Source: JACOUT01 sp964580865 (lineage in GTDB: Bacteria; Myxococcota; UBA727; VGSZ01). Taken from it: a DNA stretch of 13,457 bases. The DNA lies in assembly GCA_964580865.1 (NCBI GenBank), contig CAZONM010000136.1, positions 1 to 13,457 on the forward strand, given 5' to 3'. Under the pieces are notes generated by a model. The model made no database searches. It was not told the origin of the DNA and saw only the letters and a program-made list of their open reading frames with translations. Every line of letters begins with the position of its first letter. Positions within the stretch are counted from its first letter, which is position 1. The position numbers and the translations under genes are program-made. Of this stretch, positions 1 through 8,145 are shown one piece after another.

Positions 1-80
1 CGCCCTCGCCCTCGCCCTCGCCCTCGCCCTCGCCCTCGCCCTCACCCTCACCCTCGCCCTCGCCCTCGCCCTCGCCCTCG
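1..80. repeat. Hexamer tandem repeat (CGCCCT / GAGGGC)
   Basis: Thirteen consecutive 6-bp units, CGCCCT on the plus strand, plus two further bases. Units 8 and 9 (positions 43-54) are CACCCT variants. On the minus strand the units are in frame with the partial gene that starts at 259 and read GAG-GGC or GAG-GGT, so they encode Glu-Gly dipeptides. The array continues to the left edge, so its full length is unknown. Because the unit is two codons, copy-number change would alter linker length without shifting the frame. Confidence 0.95.
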
Positions 81-259
81 ACGCCGGCGTCGACGGCCAC
101 GCACACCGCGCCGTCGCACACACGACCGCCCGGGCAGTCGTCACTGCTCGCACAAGCATAGGTGGCCGCGGTGTCCGGACCCGCGGCGCCGACGAGCGCC
201 ATCGCCGCGATGAGCGCGTGTCCAGCGACGCCGACCGGCGGGTGGCGCGATCGAGTCAT
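1..259 (-). CDS. Exported Cys-module protein with Glu-Gly repeat linker (5' part only)
   Basis: An open frame runs from ATG at 259 to the left edge with no stop, about 86 codons. The start MTRSRHPPVGVAGHALIAAM is followed by a hydrophobic Ala/Leu/Val/Gly stretch ending near AAGPDTAA, which reads as a Sec-type signal sequence. There is no lipobox Cys. A small Cys module follows, spaced C-x5-CP-x4-C-x4-C (CASSDDCPGGRVCDGAVC). Then comes VDAGV and an uninterrupted Glu-Gly repeat of at least 13 units. The functional part must lie beyond the window. Exported Myxococcota proteins often use such acidic Gly linkers between a short Cys module and a larger domain. The gene lies 102 bp downstream of the giant lipoprotein on the same strand, so it could be co-transcribed, but its ribosome binding site is weak. 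The signal sequence and linker are clear; the product is unknown. Confidence 0.7.
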   Translation of the reverse strand, partial: MTRSRHPPVGVAGHALIAAMALVGAAGPDTAATYACASSDDCPGGRVCDGAVCVAVDAGVEGEGEGEGEGEGEGEGEGEGEGEGEG

Positions 260-361
260 GGCCCGAGGTTCGCACGACCGGCGCGGCCGCGCTCGCCCGA
301 GCCGCGCCGAGAGGTGCGCTTCGATACCACACCGCCCCCCAGCGACCGCCGCCTCACCGCG
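260..361. other. Short intergenic gap downstream of the giant lipoprotein gene
   Basis: 102 bp between the stop at 362 and the minus-strand ATG at 259. It contains short GC palindromes (for example GCGCGGCCGCGC around 281-292) but no hairpin with a T-tract. I see no convincing terminator, promoter or Shine-Dalgarno sequence. Confidence 0.5.
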
Positions 362-3300
362 TCATGGGAGTCGGTAGCGCACGGTGACCTGCACATGGTC
401 GCTGGTGATGCGCGCTGGGGTGACGCCGTAGCCGCTCGTGGCGACCGGCTCCACCCAGAACGTCATGACCCGCTGCGCGTCGAGCAGGTTGTAGGCGTTC
501 GACGAGATCGTGGCGCTGAGCGCTGCTGGCGCCGCGCTCGAGGCAGAGTTGCTCTGGAGCACGGTCGGCGCGCCGGCACGCATGCCGCTCAGCCGCGCAC
601 CGTTGACGGCGACCCCGTTGGGCGTGGCCGTGGCGCCGGCGGTCCAGAGCACGGCCACGTCGCGCAGGAACGCGCCGGTGCCTTGCGAGGTACGGAAGTC
701 GACCTTCGCGACGTGGCCGGGCCGCGTCTGGCCGCCGCCCACCAAGCGCCACGTCTCGAGCGTGCCGGCGCCGGTGCCGCCCGCAAGGATCGTCTCACCG
801 CGGTCGACGTGGTAGGCGAGCTGGTGCCCCGTGCGCGCCGATGGGCGTAGGTCGCCCGCGGGGCTCGCGACGGCGGTGAGCGCGCGCCAGCTGGTGCCGT
901 TCCACTCCCAGAAGTCGTGGCACGCCGCGGGGCGCGGCACCGTGTCGCACGGCGCGGCGTCGTAGTCGGGCGCGCCGAACAGGAGCATCGTGCGCCGCTG
1001 CTCGTCGTACACCATGCGCGCGTTGACGCGCGACGCCGGGCTGCCGTCGCCCTCGGGGTCGGTGGGCGTGATGCGCGTCCAGGTGCCGCTGCCGGCGCCG
1101 TTGAACTCGTAGACGTTGTCGTCGGCGACGGAGCCGCCCCACACCACCACGCGCTGCGTGGTGCGGTTGTAGGCGGCCGCATGCTGCGCGCGCGCGGAGG
1201 GAGCGGTGCCCGCGCAGGGCAGCGCGACCGTGCAGCGCTGCGTCCACGTGCCCGCGGTGCTCGACGTGGTGTCCCAGTCCCAGACCTGGTTGCTCGCCGC
1301 GAAGCCGAACGACGTGAAGCCACCCACCAGCACCGAGCGCTGGCGATTGGCGTCGTACGTCAACGACGCGCCCTGGCGCTTGCTCGGACGCGTGGCGGGC
1401 AAGAGCGGCCCCACCCACGTGGCGGGCGTGACCGCGGTGTTGAGGATGTACGTGGCGTCGCACAGGCCGTTCGTGGTTCCGCCGTCACAGTTGGTGCCGC
1501 TCGAGGACACGCGGCCGCCAAACATGATGGTGCGCAGCGACGACTCGTCGAACGCCATGCTCACGTCGGCGCGCGCGCTCGGCAGAGCAGTGCCGGAAAG
1601 CAGGGACTGCGTGCGCAGCGGCCACGCGGCGCCGTCGAAGATGCGCAGCTCATTCTGCATCGTGAAGCTCGCGATGCCGCCGAACATGAGCAGCGTGCCG
1701 CGCCCGCGCTCGAAGACCACGCCGGCGGCCGAACGCTGCGAAGCGCTCACCTCGGGCGGGCCCAGCCGTCGCCACGACGAGCCGTCGCCGCGCCAGGTGT
1801 CTTCGCAGTAGCCGGAACACTCGCCGCCGAACAGCCACCACGCGTCGCGCGCGCGATCGTACGTCAGACCGAAGCGCGCGCGCGCCACGGGGTTGCCGTC
1901 GAGCTCGGGGTCGAGGGGCGCGGTCGTCGTCCAGTCGCTGCCGTCGTAGAATTCCTGCGTCGTGAGGAAGGTTCCGCCGGCGTCCTCGCCGCCGATCATG
2001 ACCAGGCCGCCAAGGTAGGGGTCGTGCACCATGCGCGCGTGGGCGCGCGGCGTGCTGGCGGCCGGCAGCGACGACCACCCTCCGTCCCAGAAGTACGTGT
2101 CGCCGAACGTGCCGAGGTCGCTCCGGCCGCCGAAGACGTACAGGCCGCCGGTGTCGGGGTCGAAGCCCATGGCCGGCCCGGTTCGGATACTCGGCGCTGC
2201 GAGCTCGCTGCCGTCCGAGAGCTCGTTCCAGTCGGTGCCGTCCCACCCCCACAGGTCGTTCAGGCACGCGCCGTCGTCCTCGCAGGTGGCCATGGCGATG
2301 GTGTCGTCGCTGCCACCGAAGAGCACCACCATGCCGTAGTTCTGGTCGTAGGCCATGGCGAAGTCGAAGCGCGGGCGCGGCGCGGTGACGCCGGAGTAGT
2401 CGCCAGCGTTGCCGATGCGCCAACTGGCGCCGTCCCACAACCAGGTCTCGCCGCTCTGCGTGAACAATACGCTGTTGCCGTACTCCTCGTCGTAGACGAA
2501 GCCGAGCGCCTGGTACACGTCGGGGTTGCCGTCGGACTCGGGGTCGGTGGGATCGACCGCCTCCCACCGGTAGCCGTCGAAGCGCATCATCGTGGTGGGG
2601 CCGCTCGGCAGGTACACCACCTCGTCCTCGGGGTCGTAGGCCATCACCGCGCGACCACCGATGGGCACGGCGGAGCTGATCTCGGTCCACGAGGGCGCGC
2701 CCGTGGTCTGCACACCCACGCCGTTCACCGAGTCCAGGAGCGCGAGCTCCGAGGAGGTCGGCTCGGCGCTGTCCGCCTGCTGCCTCGTCGTCTCCAACTG
2801 CAGGCGCCGCTCGAAGACGTGCGGGTTCTCGAACGTGCTGCCCGGGACCTTGTCGCCGAGCGTCGCGATCCAAGTGACGTCGCGGACGCGGGTGGCTTGC
2901 ACCGCGCCGCCGGCGACCGCGTCGCTCGGGTTGCCCGCGGCGTCGACCGCGGTGAGATAGACCTGGGCGCGATCGTTGTCGGTGAGCGTGAGCGTGAACG
3001 CGCCGGCGCCCGACGCGTTCGCGCGCCCAAGCTCGGCCGCGGCGGCGACGTCGGAGCCGTTCCACGCGATCACGGTGGCGCTCGCCTCGACGGCACTGGC
3101 GCCGCCCGTGACGCGGAACCGGAGCGCGCCGGTGGTGTCGCCCCACGGCGCGCGCTCGTACACGGTACGATCGCTGGTGACCACGTCGGGCACCGCGGGC
3201 GCCACCGTGTCGATGACGAAGCCGGGCGCCGGCAGCGCGAGATCGATGACGGCGGTGTTGCCCACGTCGTCGGCGGCGGTGAGGCGCACGGTCTGCGCGC

Positions 3301-6300
3301 CCTGCGGCGGCACCGGCGCGCCCGGCACCGTGTAGTGAAACAGGTACGTCGCGCCCCCGCCGCCGAGCAGGCTAAAGGTGAGCGGCGTGGCCCCCACCGT
3401 GCGCACGGTCGGCGTCGCCACGGGCTCCGAGAGCGAGAAGCCCACGCGCACGTCGGCACCGACGCGCGCGGCCCCGGGGCTCGACAGGAGCGTCCCTGCC
3501 GGCGGCTCGAGGTCCCAGGAGACCGGCCCCACCAACGACGGTGCCACGAAGTCGAACTCCAGCGAGCGCGACTGGGTCGCGACGTTGCCGGCATCGTCGG
3601 TGACCGTGGCGATGATGCTCAGCGCGCTCGGCTCCGCGCCGGTCGCCGCGTAGGGACACGTCGTGGTGTCGCCGACGGTCGAACAGGCGAGCGGCACGGC
3701 GCCCGCGCGGACAACGACGGTCGGCGTCGAGCCCGCCGGCGCGTCGGCGGCCTTGACGGTGATGGTCGTCTGGTCGAAGCCGGTGACCGTGGACAGGCGC
3801 GGGAAGGCGCCGAGGTCGAGGCTGGTAATCTCGGGTGTGTCGACGTCGATGAAGAACCCGTGTGGCGCCACGACCGCGCTGTTGCCGGCGCGGTCGATCA
3901 GGGTCGCGCTGACGGTGCGCGGGCCGGAGGTCTCGGTGCCGTCGACCGTGTACCGGTAGCTGAACGACGACCCGCTCACGTGGGTGAACGTGGTGGGCGA
4001 TGCCCCCGAGACGGTGAGCACAGGCGCCGCGCCCGCGAGCTGGGGCTCGCTGGTCGCCAGGTTGAGGTTGATGGTGTCGCCGCTGCGGGCGGCGGGGATC
4101 GACACGTTCGAGGCGACCAACGACGGCGCCGTGAAGTCGTACACCACGGTGTCGGTGCCGAGCCCCGTGTTGCCGGCCGCGTCGGTGGCCTGAACGATGA
4201 CGCTCTTGGTGCCGGCGCCGTCACCGGCGTCCACCGCCACCGCACACGTGAAGGCGAGCCCCACGTTGCTGCAGAGGGCTCCGCGCGTCCCCACCGTCAC
4301 CGACAGGCCCGCGCCCACGGCCTCCGAGAGCGTGAATGCGACCGTGACGACGTCGAACCCGGGCACGGTGCTGGCGAAGTCGGGCGAGACGTCGAGCCCG
4401 CCGATCACCGGCGCGCCCGTGTCGATGGCGAACCCCACGCCGTCGCCGGCGCCGGTGTTCCCCGCCACGTCCGTCATCGTCAGCGACACGGTGCGCGGGC
4501 CCTGCGCCGTGCTCCCGTTCACCGGAGCGGTGTACACGTACGCGGTGCCGTCTTGGTGAACGAAGCTCAGGGCTCCGCCCCCGATGGTCAAGACCGGCGG
4601 CGCCGCCAGGCTCTCGCTGGCCGACACCGTGTAGCTGACGGTGCTCCCCGCGCGCGCCACCGCCGGCGTCACGCTCGTCGACAAGATGGACGGCGCGGTG
4701 AAGTCGATCTCCACGTCGCCGCCCGCCACGCCGGCGTTGCCCGCCGCGTCGGTGACGCTGATGGTGACGCCGAGAAACCCCTCGGGCTCGCTGCCGTCGA
4801 CGGTGGTGGCAAAGGTGAGTGCGCTCGCCGGCAATGATGTCTGCAGCGTCATGGGTGTGCCGTTCACCGTGGCCACGGCTGTGGCCGCCGGCTCATCCAC
4901 ATCGACGGTGACCGTGATGACCGAGCCCACGCGCGCGACGTCGGGATTGATGACGACACCCGACAGCACCGGCGCCCGCGAGTCGACCGAGAACGTGCGC
5001 GCGGGTGACGACGCCACCACGCGCGCGTTGTTGGCCTGGTCCGTGAGCGTGAACGCGTCGAACGTCCACGTCCCCTGGGCCGTGCCCGCGCCCACCGGCA
5101 TCGTGAAGACGTAGCTGATGGCGCCCGCCGCCACCGACTGCGGCACGAGGGTGAACATGGCGGCGCCGTTTCGTGCCACCAGCGTGGGAGGGCCGGCCAG
5201 GGTCTCGTTGGCGCTCGCCACCACGCGCACCGTGTCGCCGTTGCGCGCGAACGCGGGCGCGATGTCGAAGCCGCTCAGATCCGGCGCCGTGTTGTCGACC
5301 TCGATGACCGCAGGGTTGTCGGCGCCGGGGTTTCCCGCCAGATCCGCCATCACCACCGTGAGCGTGTAGAACTGGTTCAGCCCGCTCGGCGGGCCAACAC
5401 CATCGAGCACCCAGGAGCCGTCGCCGAGCGGCCCCGCCACCACGGTCATGGCGTGCACGATGGCGGCGCCCATGCCGTCGACGTCGCCGTTGGCGAAGGT
5501 CACGGCCGGCGCATCGGCGAGCTCCTCGCTCGGCCACAGCGTCAGCGTGAAGGTCTCGGCGGGCGCGATGCGCGGGCTCGAGAGCGTGAACGCGGCGAGC
5601 GAGGGCGCGACCCCGTCGATGGTGACCGCGGTCGCGGCCGGCGCGGCCGCGTTGCCGCCCAGGTCCGTCGCGCCCACGGAAACCACGAAGCTCCCCTCGA
5701 GCCCGGCGGGCACGGAGAAGAACACCGAGGCCGCGCGGCCCGCGACCGTCGGCGCGGAGAACGCCAGGCCGCCGCCGTCAAAGGTGACGCTGGTCGGGTC
5801 GAGCGCCTCCTCCGCCACGGCCGATACGGAGACGACCTCGCCGGCGCGCGCCTGGCGATCGGGCACCACGCCCATCACCAGCACCGGCGCGGTGAAGTCG
5901 AGCACCACCGACGGCGCGGTGGCGAACGCGGAATTGTCGGCGCCGTCGACGACGGTGATGGTGACGCCCCGGACGCCCTCGGCGTCGGCTGCCGTGACGC
6001 CGCGCTCGCACACGAACGACAGCGCGCTGGTATCGGGCACCGGGCTCGCCACGCAGGGGAGCTCCTCGCCGCCCAAGCGCACCGTCGCGTCCGCCGGTTC
6101 GTCGACGACGAAGGTGACGGTGACCAGGTCGCGGCCCGCCACCAGCGACGCCACCTCCGGTGAGGACGTGGGTTCACCCACGAACGACGGCGCGCGCTGA
6201 TCGACGACCAACGTCGACCCGCCGACCTCGGCGGGCGCGGCCGCGATGCCGGCGAGGTCCACCATGCTCACCACGCGCGCGACGTACGGGCCGTCGGCGT

Positions 6301-7306
6301 CGTCGGGCGCGATCTCCCGCCGGAACGACAGGTCGCGGCCGCTGTTGGCCTCGAGCGTCAGCGACAGCGCCGGCCCGTCGCCCACCGTGGGCACGAGCTC
6401 GACCACCGCGTCGCTCACGGGCTCTGTGGTGCGGAAGGCGAGCAGCGCCACCTGCCCGGCGCGGACGATGGGCCGAGGCACCACGGCGTCACCGTCGACG
6501 GCAGGGGGCGTGAAGTCGAAGGTCAGCGCGTCATCGAGGCTGCGCACGGCCTTGTTGCCGGCGGCGTCGGCGAGGCTCACGGCCAGCACCGCGGGGCCCT
6601 CGGCCTCGGACCCAGTCGCCGCCGTAAGCGTGAACGCGCGCACCAGCGGATCGTCGCCCGCGGGCGCGAGGGTGAACGCGCGCCCGCCGACCAGCGTCAC
6701 GGTGCTGGCGTCGTCGTCGAGCCTCTCGCTCGTGCGCACCGTGACGGTCACCGCGGTGCCATCGGTGGCGACGGCTGGGACCACGTCGATCTCGGCGACC
6801 GCGGGGGGAGTGAAGTCGAACGCCGCCACCCCCAGGTCGATGTTGGCGGCCACGTTCCCCGACAGGTCGACCAGCTGCGCGCGCAGCCCGTGCGCACCCT
6901 CGCCTTCGTCACCGACGGCGACGGTGCGGGCAACGTACCCCGTGCCCGCCGCGCCCGCCTCGTCGGCGCTCGGCGTCACCGCGAGCGTGCGCGTCTCCTC
7001 GCCGGTGAGCGCCACCGTGACGACGGGCGGCAGCAGCAGCGCCTCGTTGGTGGCGAACGACACCTGCAGCTCGGCGCCCACGCCCACCGACGACGGCGCC
7101 ACCACCACGTCGAGCGCGACGGGGGCCTCGGTGTCGCTGCTGTCGTTCGGGACGCACAGCTCGATCTCGATGCGACAGGTGTAGGCGGGCGGACACTCGG
7201 CCGCCGAGGTGCACTGCACCCGCGCGCCGTCGGGGATGGTGATGTCGTAGCAGGCTGCCAGCGCGACCACGCACGACGCGGCGGCGACCAACGCGAGGCG
7301 GGTCAT
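362..7306 (-). CDS. Giant lipoprotein with 14 Ig-like repeats and about 12 kelch blades
   Basis: A 2314-residue predicted surface lipoprotein. The frame is open further upstream, but ATG 7306 is chosen: it gives a lipoprotein signal with lipobox LAAC (Cys19), follows a strong GGGAGGTG site and forms an ATGA overlap with the gene before it. Residues 32-51 form a Cys module, C-x5-CP-x4-C-x6-C. Residues about 58-1470 hold 14 bacterial Ig-like repeats of about 100 residues. Each opens with DFTAP, IDxxAP or VDxxAP and ends in a D-x-AGN type motif. Residues about 1540-2190 hold about 12 kelch or galactose-oxidase-like blades (MAYD...VLFGG...W.WDG..W). A beta-rich C-terminal domain of about 120 residues ends at YRLP. 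After Cys19 comes Tyr, not Asp, so outer-membrane sorting is expected. Ig and kelch folds bind ligands or other proteins, so adhesion or prey/matrix contact is plausible. No catalytic residues are recognised. Architecture is certain, function inferred. Confidence 0.93.
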   Translation of the reverse strand: MTRLALVAAASCVVALAACYDITIPDGARVQCTSAAECPPAYTCRIEIELCVPNDSSDTEAPVALDVVVAPSSVGVGAELQVSFATNEALLLPPVVTVALTGEETRTLAVTPSADEAGAAGTGYVARTVAVGDEGEGAHGLRAQLVDLSGNVAANIDLGVAAFDFTPPAVAEIDVVPAVATDGTAVTVTVRTSERLDDDASTVTLVGGRAFTLAPAGDDPLVRAFTLTAATGSEAEGPAVLAVSLADAAGNKAVRSLDDALTFDFTPPAVDGDAVVPRPIVRAGQVALLAFRTTEPVSDAVVELVPTVGDGPALSLTLEANSGRDLSFRREIAPDDADGPYVARVVSMVDLAGIAAAPAEVGGSTLVVDQRAPSFVGEPTSSPEVASLVAGRDLVTVTFVVDEPADATVRLGGEELPCVASPVPDTSALSFVCERGVTAADAEGVRGVTITVVDGADNSAFATAPSVVLDFTAPVLVMGVVPDRQARAGEVVSVSAVAEEALDPTSVTFDGGGLAFSAPTVAGRAASVFFSVPAGLEGSFVVSVGATDLGGNAAAPAATAVTIDGVAPSLAAFTLSSPRIAPAETFTLTLWPSEELADAPAVTFANGDVDGMGAAIVHAMTVVAGPLGDGSWVLDGVGPPSGLNQFYTLTVVMADLAGNPGADNPAVIEVDNTAPDLSGFDIAPAFARNGDTVRVVASANETLAGPPTLVARNGAAMFTLVPQSVAAGAISYVFTMPVGAGTAQGTWTFDAFTLTDQANNARVVASSPARTFSVDSRAPVLSGVVINPDVARVGSVITVTVDVDEPAATAVATVNGTPMTLQTSLPASALTFATTVDGSEPEGFLGVTISVTDAAGNAGVAGGDVEIDFTAPSILSTSVTPAVARAGSTVSYTVSASESLAAPPVLTIGGGALSFVHQDGTAYVYTAPVNGSTAQGPRTVSLTMTDVAGNTGAGDGVGFAIDTGAPVIGGLDVSPDFASTVPGFDVVTVAFTLSEAVGAGLSVTVGTRGALCSNVGLAFTCAVAVDAGDGAGTKSVIVQATDAAGNTGLGTDTVVYDFTAPSLVASNVSIPAARSGDTINLNLATSEPQLAGAAPVLTVSGASPTTFTHVSGSSFSYRYTVDGTETSGPRTVSATLIDRAGNSAVVAPHGFFIDVDTPEITSLDLGAFPRLSTVTGFDQTTITVKAADAPAGSTPTVVVRAGAVPLACSTVGDTTTCPYAATGAEPSALSIIATVTDDAGNVATQSRSLEFDFVAPSLVGPVSWDLEPPAGTLLSSPGAARVGADVRVGFSLSEPVATPTVRTVGATPLTFSLLGGGGATYLFHYTVPGAPVPPQGAQTVRLTAADDVGNTAVIDLALPAPGFVIDTVAPAVPDVVTSDRTVYERAPWGDTTGALRFRVTGGASAVEASATVIAWNGSDVAAAAELGRANASGAGAFTLTLTDNDRAQVYLTAVDAAGNPSDAVAGGAVQATRVRDVTWIATLGDKVPGSTFENPHVFERRLQLETTRQQADSAEPTSSELALLDSVNGVGVQTTGAPSWTEISSAVPIGGRAVMAYDPEDEVVYLPSGPTTMMRFDGYRWEAVDPTDPESDGNPDVYQALGFVYDEEYGNSVLFTQSGETWLWDGASWRIGNAGDYSGVTAPRPRFDFAMAYDQNYGMVVLFGGSDDTIAMATCEDDGACLNDLWGWDGTDWNELSDGSELAAPSIRTGPAMGFDPDTGGLYVFGGRSDLGTFGDTYFWDGGWSSLPAASTPRAHARMVHDPYLGGLVMIGGEDAGGTFLTTQEFYDGSDWTTTAPLDPELDGNPVARARFGLTYDRARDAWWLFGGECSGYCEDTWRGDGSSWRRLGPPEVSASQRSAAGVVFERGRGTLLMFGGIASFTMQNELRIFDGAAWPLRTQSLLSGTALPSARADVSMAFDESSLRTIMFGGRVSSSGTNCDGGTTNGLCDATYILNTAVTPATWVGPLLPATRPSKRQGASLTYDANRQRSVLVGGFTSFGFAASNQVWDWDTTSSTAGTWTQRCTVALPCAGTAPSARAQHAAAYNRTTQRVVVWGGSVADDNVYEFNGAGSGTWTRITPTDPEGDGSPASRVNARMVYDEQRRTMLLFGAPDYDAAPCDTVPRPAACHDFWEWNGTSWRALTAVASPAGDLRPSARTGHQLAYHVDRGETILAGGTGAGTLETWRLVGGGQTRPGHVAKVDFRTSQGTGAFLRDVAVLWTAGATATPNGVAVNGARLSGMRAGAPTVLQSNSASSAAPAALSATISSNAYNLLDAQRVMTFWVEPVATSGYGVTPARITSDHVQVTVRYRLP
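735..2689 (-). repeat. Kelch-type beta-propeller repeat array (about 12 blades)
   Basis: Protein-level repeats, residues about 1540-2190 of the giant lipoprotein. The recurring unit is R-x-x-x-x-x-x-YD followed by a hydrophobic strand ending in FGG, then (W/F)-x-(W/F)-DG-x-x-W. I count 12 units, which could fold as two six-bladed propellers or one plus extra blades. Several inter-blade loops contain an acidic DPExDGNP-like segment (blades 1, 5, 10). Five blades (3, 6, 8, 9, 11) carry a close Cys pair. DNA copies are well diverged, so this is an old expansion. Confidence 0.85.
2890..7135 (-). repeat. Bacterial Ig-like repeat array (14 units)
   Basis: Protein-level repeats, residues about 58-1470 of the giant lipoprotein. 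Each unit starts with a D-x-x-(A/P/T)P linker and has a V-x-V-x-V strand followed by SE or NE, as in TVSYTVSASESLAAPP. It closes with VTDAAGN or a close variant. Units differ enough in sequence that no DNA-level tandem repeat is visible. Units 4, 10 and 12 form a sub-type with an inserted Cys pair and an SxVxGxDxVTVxF opening. Confidence 0.88.
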
Positions 7307-8145
7307 GGCGCACCTCCCACGTCGTCCCAGTCGGTGAACAAGGCCACCACGCCCGCGGCCGCGCCGAGCACCGTGCCGGCGACGTAGCAGGCCGTGAGCC
7401 CGACGAAGCTCTGCTGCAGCGACGCGCGATCGACCGCGAGCGCGGCGCCGCTCGCGGCAGGGCCGCTGGCGCTGGCCTCGAGCTTCTGCGTGGCGTTCGA
7501 GTAGCTCATGGCATTGACGAGCGTGAAGCCGACGCCACCGAGGGCGACCAGACCCGCGCTGCCCGCGACGGACCAGAACACCCACGGGTCGAGCGGCGGC
7601 GGGTGGATGCGCGCCGCGACCTCGGGGGGCACGCCGCGCGTCGCACCGGGCCGCAGGGGTAGGTCGGGCAAGAGCTCCTGCACCGCGGGGCCGATCTGCA
7701 CGAGCACGTCGGCGGGATCGATAGAGTCGAGGCGGCTCGCGTGCTGCCCGATGGTGGTCGCGTTCTTCTGATCGATGCGCTTCAAGCCAAACGAGATGGT
7801 CTCGCCCACCACGGCCACGTTGCCGATGACCACCTCGTCGACGCCCAGGGCCTCGGCGATCTCGGCGACGCACGAGACGTCGGTGCAGCCGAGCACCTGC
7901 TTTTGCGCCTCGAGGTCGAGCATGGCGCGGATCTCGTCCATGCCCACCACCGTGACGCGCTCGAGCTTGCGCAGCTCCTTCACGACGCTGTCGGTGAGCA
8001 CGTCGAGCACGCGCTCGTCGATGCCGCCGCCCTCGAGGCGGTACACGGCGATGCGACGCACGGCGCGCTTCTCGCCGACGTCGGGCGGGGTTGCGCTCAC
8101 GTCGGGGGACGCGCTCACGAGGAGCGCGAGGACGGTGAACAGCAT
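7303..8145 (-). CDS. Exported TolB/FlgO-like domain protein with C-terminal membrane hairpin
   Basis: A 280-residue protein. Residues 1-18 (MLFTVLALLVSASPDVSA) look like a signal sequence. Residues about 28-160 carry an alpha/beta domain of the TolB-N/FlgO/CsgG-like kind. It begins VRRIAVYRLEGGG, has ELRKLERVTVVGMDEIRAML, then the Cys-pair signature LGCTDVSC (C87, C92), and then EIAEALGVDEVVIGNV, the pattern of envelope proteins that sum up peptide-binding or assembly modules. A Pro-rich linker leads to two hydrophobic segments, residues about 188-212 and 247-271, separated by an Ala/Ser-rich loop. The start has GGAG five bases upstream. The stop overlaps the lipoprotein start (ATGA), implying translational coupling, so the two products probably act together at the envelope. 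Domain assignment is by pattern only and the exact role is unknown. Confidence 0.85.
   Translation of the reverse strand: MLFTVLALLVSASPDVSATPPDVGEKRAVRRIAVYRLEGGGIDERVLDVLTDSVVKELRKLERVTVVGMDEIRAMLDLEAQKQVLGCTDVSCVAEIAEALGVDEVVIGNVAVVGETISFGLKRIDQKNATTIGQHASRLDSIDPADVLVQIGPAVQELLPDLPLRPGATRGVPPEVAARIHPPPLDPWVFWSVAGSAGLVALGGVGFTLVNAMSYSNATQKLEASASGPAASGAALAVDRASLQQSFVGLTACYVAGTVLGAAAGVVALFTDWDDVGGAP
7311..7318 (-). promoter_or_regulatory. Ribosome binding site fixing the giant lipoprotein start
   Basis: GGGAGGTG on the minus strand lies just upstream of ATG 7306, with six bases between GGGAGG and the start. It sits inside the last codons of the preceding gene (Val-Gly-Gly-Ala-Pro), so the coding sequence doubles as a Shine-Dalgarno site. 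This supports the internal start over the longer open frame. Confidence 0.8.

Noticed and set aside
1..80. The left-edge hexamers as a CRISPR array
   Set aside because: The units are 6 bp without spacers and encode an in-frame Glu-Gly linker.
917..4837. A 1306-codon plus-strand open frame inside the giant lipoprotein gene
   Set aside because: Its translation is Arg/Ala/Val/Gly-rich without any domain pattern. It is the antisense shadow expected of a very GC-rich gene, while the minus strand shows clear Ig and kelch repeats.
7307..7873. Longer form of the giant lipoprotein starting at 7873
   Set aside because: The extra 189 codons overlap the TolB-like gene out of frame, are Arg-rich, and would bury the lipobox; the internal ATG has an excellent ribosome binding site.
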